From contig NZ_SMKL01000046.1 in assembly GCF_004348545.1 (NCBI RefSeq), positions 1 through 46,899 on the forward strand: DNA of 46,899 nt. The letters are read 5' to 3'. Positions 40,930 through 46,899 of this stretch are shown here, piece by piece (position 1 is the first letter of the stretch; every line of letters starts with the position of its first letter). Source of the DNA: Jiangella ureilytica. Lineage in GTDB: Bacteria; Actinomycetota; Actinomycetes; Jiangellales; Jiangellaceae. A model generated the notes under the pieces. It saw only the letters and a list, made by a program, of their open reading frames with translations. It did no database searches and was not told the DNA's origin. Position numbers and translations under genes: made by a program.

Positions 40930-41845
40930 TCGTCGCCGGCACCCGGGCCGCGAAGGCGTCAGCCGTGGTCACGATCGTGCGCTGCATCGCCGCGGCGGCT
41001 CGCGTGGGTGTCACGTCGGAGCGGTGCGCCAGGCTGACGGTGCGGGTCAGCGTCGGCCCGGTGAGCCGCACCGAGCGCAGCCCGGGCCGGTCCAGCAGGA
41101 CCATCGCGGGCACGACGGCGACGCCCAGGCCGCGCTCGACGAAGCGCAGCACCGCGTCCATCTCGGCCCCTTCGAGCACGACCGACGGCGTGAGTCCGGC
41201 GGCCCGGAACGCCGCCTCCGTCGTGACGCGCAGGTCGTAGCTCTCGTGGAAGACGATCTGTGGCAGGCCGGCCAGCTCGGCCAGGCCGAGCGACGCCCGT
41301 GTGGTCACCGGTGGCCGGGCCGCCGACGAGATGACCACGAGCTCCTCGGTCAGCAGGGGAGTGCGGGTGAGGCTGGCGCCGGCGACCGGCGGTCCCTCGG
41401 ACGCGGTGATGAGCGCGAGGTCCAGTGCGCCGCCGGCCAGCTCGTCGACCAGCGCGCGCGAGCCGCCCTCCGTCAGGTGCAGGTCGATGCCCGGATGGGC
41501 GCCGTGGAAGGCGCTGACCGCCTCGGCGACCAGGCTGATGCACAGGGTGGGCGTGGCGCCGAGCCGCACCCGCCCACGCCGCAGCCCGGCCAGCTCGGCC
41601 ATCTCGCGGTGGACGGAGTCGGCGTCGGCGAGCATGCGCCGCGCCAGCGGCAGCAGCGCCTCGCCGGCCGCGGTGAGCGAGATGTGCCCGCGGGCGCGGT
41701 GGAACAGCTCGGCACCCAGCTCGTGCTCCAGCGTCGAGATCTGCCGGCTCAGCGAGGGCTGGGCCAGATGCAGGTGCTCGGCGGCGCGGGTGAAGTGGCC
41801 GAGCCGGGCGACCTCGACGAAGCCACGCAGCTGGTCCAGGTTCAT
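40877..41845 (-). CDS. LysR-family transcriptional regulator
   Basis: A 322-residue regulator. The N-terminal helix-turn-helix is typical: MNLDQLRGFVEVARLGHFTR, AAEHLHLAQPSLSRQISTLE and HELGAELFHRARGHISLT. The remaining part is the LysR substrate-binding domain (RLGATPTLCISLVAEAVSAF through AVVPAMVLLDRPGLRSV). The last 25 residues are basic and low-complexity (VPATISRRPASGRGRRSTPS) and overlap the damaged PPOX-like gene, so the native stop may have been lost. Divergent from the flavoprotein at 41924, which it probably controls. Confidence 0.92.
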   Translation of the reverse strand: MNLDQLRGFVEVARLGHFTRAAEHLHLAQPSLSRQISTLEHELGAELFHRARGHISLTAAGEALLPLARRMLADADSVHREMAELAGLRRGRVRLGATPTLCISLVAEAVSAFHGAHPGIDLHLTEGGSRALVDELAGGALDLALITASEGPPVAGASLTRTPLLTEELVVISSAARPPVTTRASLGLAELAGLPQIVFHESYDLRVTTEAAFRAAGLTPSVVLEGAEMDAVLRFVERGLGVAVVPAMVLLDRPGLRSVRLTGPTLTRTVSLAHRSDVTPTRAAAAMQRTIVTTADAFAARVPATISRRPASGRGRRSTPSG

Positions 41846-41879
41846 ACACCATAGCCTACGCGCATCGAAACGAGCTGAA

Positions 41880-41889
41880 CAATGCATTG
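41880..41889. promoter_or_regulatory. Palindrome in the LysR/flavoprotein intergenic region
   Basis: CAATGCATTG is a perfect 10-base palindrome in the 78-base divergent spacer, 35 bases before the flavoprotein ATG. LysR regulators bind T-N11-A dyads in such places. This one is shorter than the usual box but is the only clear dyad in the spacer. A TAGCGT hexamer at 41911-41916 is a possible -10. Confidence 0.35.
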
Positions 41890-41923
41890 GAGTTATCGTC
41901 GGATCCGGCCTAGCGTCGAAGAC

Positions 41924-43648
41924 ATGAGAGAACGCCAGCTGTCCACCACCGTGCTCGTCATCGGAACGGGAGGGTCGGGCCTGCGAGCGGCCATCGAGGT
42001 CGCCGAGCAGGGCGTCGACGTGCTCGCCGTCGGCAAGCGGCCCCGTCACGACGCCCACACCGCGCTCGCGGCCGGCGGCATCAACGCCGCCCTCGGCACC
42101 ATGGACGCCGACGACAGCTGGCAGCAGCACGCCGCCGACACGATCAAGGAGAGCTACCTCCTCGCCAACCCGCACACGGTCGAGATCGTCGCACGCGGCG
42201 CCGAGCGCGGCATCCGCGACCTCGAGCGCTACGGCATGAGCTTCGCCCGCGAGGCCGACGGCCGCATCTCGCAGCGCTTCTTCGGCGCGCACACGTTCCG
42301 GCGCACCGCGTTCGCCGGCGACTACACGGGCCTGGAGATCCAGCGGACGCTGGTGCGCCGCACCGAGGAGCTGGACATCCCCATCCTCGACACCGTCTAC
42401 GTCACGCGCCTCCTCGTGCGCGACAACGTCGTCTTCGGCGCGTACGGCTTCGACCTGCGCGACGGCACCCGCTACCTCATCCACGCCGACGCCGTCATCC
42501 TCGCGGCCGGCGGCCACACCCGGATCTGGCGCCGCACCTCGTCGCGCCGCGACGAGAACACCGGCGACGCGTTCCGGCTCGCCGTCGGGGCCGGCGGCCG
42601 GCTGCGCGATCCCGAGCTCGTGCAGTTCCACCCGTCGGGCATCATCGAGCCCGAGAACGCGGCCGGCACGCTGATCTCCGAGGCGGCCCGCGGCGAGGGC
42701 GGCATCCTGCGCAACGCCCTCGGCGAGCGGTTCATGGACCGCTACGACCCCGACCGCATGGAGCTGTCGACCCGCGACCGCGTCGCGCTGGCGGCGTACA
42801 CCGAGATCAAGGAGGGTCGCGGCACCGCGAAGGGCGGCGTGTGGCTCGACGTGTCGCACCTGCCGCGCGAGACGATCATGTCCCGGCTGCCGCGGGTCTA
42901 CCAGACCATGCTCGAGTTCCAGATGCTCGACATCACCACGTCACCGGTCGAGGTCGCGCCGACGGCGCACTACTCCATGGGCGGCGTGTGGGTCCGGCCC
43001 GACGACCACGGCACCGGCGTCGACGGCCTCTACGCCATCGGCGAGGCGGCCAGCGGGCTGCACGGCGCCAACCGGCTCGGCGGCAACTCGCTGATCGAGC
43101 TGCTGGTCTTCGGCCGCATCGTGGGCCGGGCGGCCGTCGCGCACTCCGCCGGCCTCGACGCCCAGCGCCGCTCGCCCGACGCGGTGGCGCTGGCCCGCGC
43201 CGAGGTCGACACCCTGCTGGCGGCCGACGGTCCCGAGAACGTCCGCGCCCTGCAGCGGGCCGTCCGCGACACCATGACCGAGCACGCCGGCGTGGTCCGC
43301 GACGAGACCGGCCTGCGGGCCGGCCTCGCCCGGCTGGACGAGATCGAGGCCCGCATCGGCGCCGTCGGCATCCATCCCGACATCGCCGGGTTCCAGGACC
43401 TCGCCCACGCCTTCGACCTGAAGTCGTCCGCACTGGCCGCCCGGGCGACCCTCGAGGCCGCGCTCGAGCGCCGTGAGACACGCGGGTGCCACAACCGCAG
43501 CGACTTCCCCGAGCTCGATCCGGCGCTGCAGGTCAACCTCGTGTGGTCGCCCACGGCGGGGGTCGTCCGCGAGGAGATCCCGCCGGTGCCGGCCGAGATC
43601 GCGGCCCTCATGCGCGAGGTCGACACCGAGGGCAAGCTCGTCGAGTAG
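41924..43648 (+). CDS. Fumarate reductase/succinate dehydrogenase-type flavoprotein (solitary)
   Basis: A 574-residue FAD enzyme. The N-terminal dinucleotide fold VLVIGTGGSGLRAAIEVAEQ, ALAAGGINAALGTMDADDSW, the substrate loop QRFFGAHTFRRTAFAGDYTG, ELVQFHPSGI, TAHYSMGGVWV and GANRLGGNSLIELLVFGRIV are SdhA/FrdA landmarks, and the C-terminal helical domain (about 440-560) is present. FHPSGI replaces the common FHPTGI. No iron-sulfur or membrane-anchor subunit lies downstream (the next gene is a secreted glycosidase), so it either uses a partner elsewhere or acts as a soluble oxidase, for example an L-aspartate-oxidase-like enzyme. Probably regulated by the divergent LysR. Confidence 0.88.
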   Translation: MRERQLSTTVLVIGTGGSGLRAAIEVAEQGVDVLAVGKRPRHDAHTALAAGGINAALGTMDADDSWQQHAADTIKESYLLANPHTVEIVARGAERGIRDLERYGMSFAREADGRISQRFFGAHTFRRTAFAGDYTGLEIQRTLVRRTEELDIPILDTVYVTRLLVRDNVVFGAYGFDLRDGTRYLIHADAVILAAGGHTRIWRRTSSRRDENTGDAFRLAVGAGGRLRDPELVQFHPSGIIEPENAAGTLISEAARGEGGILRNALGERFMDRYDPDRMELSTRDRVALAAYTEIKEGRGTAKGGVWLDVSHLPRETIMSRLPRVYQTMLEFQMLDITTSPVEVAPTAHYSMGGVWVRPDDHGTGVDGLYAIGEAASGLHGANRLGGNSLIELLVFGRIVGRAAVAHSAGLDAQRRSPDAVALARAEVDTLLAADGPENVRALQRAVRDTMTEHAGVVRDETGLRAGLARLDEIEARIGAVGIHPDIAGFQDLAHAFDLKSSALAARATLEAALERRETRGCHNRSDFPELDPALQVNLVWSPTAGVVREEIPPVPAEIAALMREVDTEGKLVE

Positions 43649-43799
43649 CCGCGGCGTCCGGTCGGCCGTTTCCTCCATGATCATCGCTTTCTCCAGGTGT
43701 GGGCGCGTTTTCGTCATTCCGGGCGACACCGGGTCACGGCTAGCGTCACGCGGCGGGGGACCCCCAGCCCCCGTCCGCAGCACCTCGAGGAGGAGTGCC

Positions 43800-46460
43800 G
43801 TGTTCCCAGGTTCGAGACGCCGCAGGCGGCCCGCCACACTGGCCGCTGCCGCCGTCGTCGTCACCACGTCCGTCGTCGCGTCGCTCATGACGACCGACAT
43901 CGGCGTGGTGCCGGCGCAGGCGCTGACCACGCACACCGTCACGTCCCCGGACGGCGAGATCACCTTCGCCGTCCACGAGCAGCCGTCCGGCGCGCTGACC
44001 TACGAGGTCACCGCCGGCACCACCCAGATCTTCGAGGAGTCGCCGCTGGGCATCGCGACCAGCGGCGTCGACTTCTCGACCGGCCTCACCTACGCGAGCC
44101 AGAGCCGCAGCACCATCGACCAGACCTACACGCTGCCCGCCGGCACCAAACCGTCGTACCGCGACCACGCCAACGAGCTGGTGCTCAGCTACACCAAGGG
44201 CGGCCAGACGATGCGGCTGGTCGTCCGCGCCTACGACGACGGCGTCGCCTACCGCTACGTGCTGCCCGGCGGCGGTGGCGCCGTCAGCATCACCGACGAG
44301 AAGAGCGGGTTCCGGCTGCCGGCGCCCACCGGCGGCTGGGCCGCGGTGTGGAACGGCAACTACGAGCAGGACTACGTCTACCGCAGCGCCGCGGGGTTGA
44401 ACGACGGCACCGAGCTGACGATGCCGCTGCTCGCGTCGATCGACGACAACGCGTACTTCACCGTCATCTCCGAGGCCAACGTCTACAACGCCGGCGCCGG
44501 CTACGCACCGGCGCTGCTCAAGGGCAGCCAGGCCAACGACGGCCTGCTGAACGTCGAGCGCACGCCGGACCAGGCGTTCCCGATCTCGAGCACGTACCCG
44601 TTCCAGACGCCGTGGCGGGCCGCCGTCATCGCCGAGGACCTGAACGTGCTGGTCAACTCCGACCTCGTGCAACACCTCAACCCGCCCGCGACGGCCGACG
44701 CGGACTGGGTGAAGCCCGGCCGGGCCGCGTGGTCCTGGTTCAGCGACGGCGACAGCGCCGCCGACCTCGACAAGCAGAAGCAGATGGTCGACTTCGCCGC
44801 GTCCATGGGCTTCGAGTACGTCACCGTCGACTGCTGCTACGACCCCGACGTGGACCTGCCGGCCATCTCGCAGTACGCCGCCCAGCGCAACGTCGACATC
44901 TTCGCCTGGGTCACCGCCGAGCCGTTCGCCACGCCCGCGCAGGCCGACGCGCTGGCCGCCGAGCACAAGGCGTACGGCGTCGCCGGGCTCAAGGTCGACT
45001 TCTTCCTGAACGACTCGCAGGAGGTCATGGGCTGGTACCAGTCCATCGGCGACGCGGCCGGCGAGCACGAGCTGATGTTGAACTTCCACGGCAGCACCAA
45101 ACCGGGCGGCGAGAACCGCACCTGGCCGTGGGTCGTCACCTCCGAGGCCGTCGCCGGCACCGAGCACTACCTGTACCCGCCGCCCACCACCGCCCGGCTG
45201 GACGCGACGTTCCCGTTCGTCCGCAACCCGATCGGCGGCATGGACTACACGCCGACGATGATCTCGCTGAACGGCTCGATCCTCACCCAGGCGCACACGC
45301 TGGCGCAGGCTGTCGTCTTCACGTCGGGCATGGTCAACTACTCCGACTCCGCCGCCGCGTACGAGCAGTGGCCGGGCCGGCACCTCATGCGCGCCGTCCC
45401 GACGGTGTGGGACGAGACCCGCGTGGTCGAGGGCTTCCCGGGCGACCACGTCACCATGGCCCGGCGCAGCGGCGACGACTGGTTCATCGGCGCGATGACG
45501 GACCCGGCCCGGACGGCGTCGGTGCCGCTGTCGTTCCTCGGCTCCGGCACCTACACCGCAACGATCTTCAATGACGACGCCGGCGGGCGCGTCTCCAGCG
45601 TGACGACGCAGACGGTGACCAGCGCATCCACGCTCTCGCTGCCGATGATCGCCACCGGCGGCGCGGCCGTGCACATCTCCAAGACCCCACTGGCCCAGAT
45701 CGGCAGCGGCGACGTGCGCTACGAGGCCGAGGCGCCGGGCAACACCATCACCGGCGGCGCGGGCGCGGACACCTGCAAGGGCTGCTCCAAGGGCGCCAAG
45801 GTCGGGTTCCTCGGCAACGGCGGCGCGGTGCAGTTCAACAACGTCATGGCGAGCACGGCCGGCACCCACGAGCTGACCTTCACCTACACGTCCGGTGACC
45901 CGCGGTCGATCCAGATCGAGGTCAACGGCGCCGTCGTCAGCACCGAGGCGCTCAAGGACTCCGGCGGCTGGGAGTTCGTCAACAAGTGGACCATCGACGT
46001 GCCGCTGAACGCCGGCGCCAACACGATCCGGTTCTCCAACCCGTCGGCGTACGGGCCGGACATCGACGCGCTCATCGTCTCGCGGCGCACCGAGGCGGAG
46101 ACGGCCGGGAACACGCTGGCCGGCGGCGCGACGGTGGCGGCGTGCGGTGCGTGCTCGGGCGGCTCGAAGGTGACGGGCCTGTCCGGCGGCGGGTCGGTGA
46201 CGGTCAACGGCGTCACGGCGACGGCGGCCGGCAACCACACCGTCCGCGTCGACTACGCCGCGACGGCCGACAGCACGGCGCAGGTCCGGGTCAACGGCGG
46301 CACCCCGGTCACGGTGTCGTTCCCGTCGACCGGCGGCGCGACGGCGACCGCGACGGTCACGCTCGGGCTCGGCCTGAACGCCGGCGCGAGCAACTCGGTC
46401 ACCGTCACCGGCGGCGCGGGCGCCGCGCCCGACATCGACCGCATCACCGTCACGAACTGA
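43800..46460 (+). CDS. Secreted GH97 family glycoside hydrolase with two CBM-like modules
   Basis: An 886-residue exported enzyme. GTG start at 43800 with GAGGAGG upstream. Arg-rich n-region (GSRRRRRPATL), hydrophobic core and likely cleavage after AQA near residue 41. Residues about 45-635 are the GH97 N-terminal, (beta/alpha)8 and C-terminal parts, with GLKVDFF (D400), NFHGSTKPGGENRTWPW and VTSEAVAGTEHY. An Asp at KVD is the nucleophile position of retaining GH97 alpha-galactosidases, so that activity is inferred. Two modules of about 120 residues follow (starting YEAEAPGNTITGG near 641 and AETAGNTLAGG near 765), CBM35/CBM6-like carbohydrate binders with a CxxC pair each. Confidence 0.92.
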   Translation: MFPGSRRRRRPATLAAAAVVVTTSVVASLMTTDIGVVPAQALTTHTVTSPDGEITFAVHEQPSGALTYEVTAGTTQIFEESPLGIATSGVDFSTGLTYASQSRSTIDQTYTLPAGTKPSYRDHANELVLSYTKGGQTMRLVVRAYDDGVAYRYVLPGGGGAVSITDEKSGFRLPAPTGGWAAVWNGNYEQDYVYRSAAGLNDGTELTMPLLASIDDNAYFTVISEANVYNAGAGYAPALLKGSQANDGLLNVERTPDQAFPISSTYPFQTPWRAAVIAEDLNVLVNSDLVQHLNPPATADADWVKPGRAAWSWFSDGDSAADLDKQKQMVDFAASMGFEYVTVDCCYDPDVDLPAISQYAAQRNVDIFAWVTAEPFATPAQADALAAEHKAYGVAGLKVDFFLNDSQEVMGWYQSIGDAAGEHELMLNFHGSTKPGGENRTWPWVVTSEAVAGTEHYLYPPPTTARLDATFPFVRNPIGGMDYTPTMISLNGSILTQAHTLAQAVVFTSGMVNYSDSAAAYEQWPGRHLMRAVPTVWDETRVVEGFPGDHVTMARRSGDDWFIGAMTDPARTASVPLSFLGSGTYTATIFNDDAGGRVSSVTTQTVTSASTLSLPMIATGGAAVHISKTPLAQIGSGDVRYEAEAPGNTITGGAGADTCKGCSKGAKVGFLGNGGAVQFNNVMASTAGTHELTFTYTSGDPRSIQIEVNGAVVSTEALKDSGGWEFVNKWTIDVPLNAGANTIRFSNPSAYGPDIDALIVSRRTEAETAGNTLAGGATVAACGACSGGSKVTGLSGGGSVTVNGVTATAAGNHTVRVDYAATADSTAQVRVNGGTPVTVSFPSTGGATATATVTLGLGLNAGASNSVTVTGGAGAAPDIDRITVTN

Positions 46461-46467
46461 TCCATCC

Positions 46468-46509
46468 GGGGAGCTCCCCGCCGCTGCCCCCGCGGCCGGG
46501 GAGCTCCCC
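46468..46509 (+). terminator. Terminator after the GH97 gene
   Basis: GGGGAGCTCCCCG (46468-46480) and CGGGGAGCTCCCC (46497-46509) form a perfect 13-bp stem with a 16-base loop, directly after the stop. Each arm is itself palindromic (GGGGAGCTCCCC), so two small hairpins are an alternative fold. Confidence 0.75.
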
Positions 46510-46540
46510 ATTCATGGTCCCGTGGGGTTGGGTGGGGTTC

Positions 46541-46676
46541 CCCCGTCCCCCTGCTGCCCATTCTCTTGGCCCCGGACGGTCGCCTCAAGCGGACCCTGGT
46601 GGCGCTTCGCGCCGTGGGGGTCCGCTTGACCCGCCCGTCCGGGGCCTAAGAACGGGCAGCTATCAGGGGGACGGGG
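46541..46676 (+). repeat. Hairpin repeat element, copy B
   Basis: The ends match copy A almost exactly (CCCCGTCCCCCTG at 46541-46553, CAGGGGGACGGGG at 46664-46676, with the same TAT-containing bulge). The centre is a different but nearly perfect stem: GGCCCCGGACGG with CCGTCCGGGGCC, TCAAGCGGACCC with GGGTCCGCTTGA, and GGCGC with GCGCC at the tip. Confidence 0.85.
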
Positions 46677-46765
46677 GGAGTCTGGCGACGGGTGCGGGGT
46701 CGGCGGTCCTGCGTGCGTCCACGTGCTGAGATTTTCCGGTGTTCGCGGGGCCATCACGAGGTTTT

Positions 46766-46805
46766 CTGCCGCTTCACCAGGCCTGCATGCCTGGTGATGT
46801 GGCAG
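46766..46805. repeat. Palindrome homologous to 36562-36601
   Basis: CTGCCGCTTCACCAGGC (46766-46782) and GCCTGGTGATGTGGCAG (46789-46805) surround the same CTGCAT loop as the copy at 36562. One G-C pair is exchanged for C-G relative to that copy, one pair becomes G-T, and one is a T-T mismatch. Confidence 0.8.
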
Positions 46806-46899
46806 AACGCCTGGTGATGTAGCGGATCGCCGATGATCATCGCGGTGCACAGTCCGGCGAACCGGGCCAACCGGGCGAAACGGGCACGCGATACGGGGA

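Larger units (their letters stand above)
46510..46899. repeat. Repeat-rich region at the right end of the window
   Basis: No gene is supported. It contains hairpin element B (46541-46676), a flank homologous to 36474-36660, a palindrome (46766-46805) and an end (ACCGGGCGAAACGGGCACGC) that resembles the sequence leading into the inverted copy A-prime. The window stops where a matching inverted hairpin would be expected. Confidence 0.7.

Overview
The window is very GC-rich (about 72% by eye) and gene-dense, with GTG/TTG starts, many 4-base ATGA/GTGA overlaps and typical actinobacterial families: Ku with a Lys/Ala tail, DUF2510, DUF6328, SigE-family sigma factors, F420-type LLM oxidoreductases and FtsX-type ABC3 permeases. 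It is chromosomal DNA of a filamentous or soil actinobacterium. A Jiangella-like or related genus is my guess, not shown by the sequence. I see no rRNA, tRNA, CRISPR array, transposase or phage gene.

Layout. 1-365 is non-coding and carries dispersed palindromic repeats. 366-2426 (minus) holds serB and an uncharacterised gene. 2587-6865 (plus) holds a soluble ABC ATPase, NfeD, an SPFH/Band 7 protein, a TSUP transporter and an SPOUT RNA methyltransferase. 6919-14410 is a MacB-like export/lipid-extraction module: two large FtsX-type permeases and two ATPases. 14411-14837 is a structured convergent intergenic region. 14838-19034 holds a small zinc-ribbon gene, ku, a NUDIX-NYN fusion, DUF6328, DUF2510 and a multi-TM protein. 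19041-22377 (minus) holds two back-to-back ECF sigma factor/membrane-protein pairs. 22612-26928 holds a frameshifted SGNH-type lipoprotein gene, a P-loop kinase fused to an LLM oxidoreductase, a lipoprotein relic, a DUF429 protein and a lipoprotein.

27023-31797 (minus) is a compact operon of a VanX-like D,D-dipeptidase, an alanine/serine racemase, a D-Ala ligase and a NarL-type two-component system. There is no VanH. The gene set best fits cell-wall precursor remodelling of the D-Ala-D-Ser kind, which would give glycopeptide tolerance. Divergent from it is a Tat-exported PhoD phosphatase.

33762-35681 (minus) holds PCD-VOC, DinB and alpha/beta hydrolase genes next to a divergent ArsR-like regulator with an operator-like palindrome. 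argG (36944) follows tandem ARG-box-like sites with no Shine-Dalgarno. Then come an AHSA1/ArsR pair, an epoxide hydrolase, a damaged PPOX-like gene, a LysR regulator with a divergent solitary fumarate reductase/SDH-type flavoprotein, and a secreted GH97 glycosidase with two carbohydrate-binding-like modules.

The most unusual non-genic feature is a family of about 126-136 bp hairpin elements (36348-36473, 36702-36833 inverted, 46541-46676). The ends are conserved (CCCCGTCCCC...). The centres differ in sequence, yet each folds on itself. The first and third copies are followed by a shared ~200 bp flank with a second covarying palindrome. This looks like an undescribed structured mobile or regulatory repeat.
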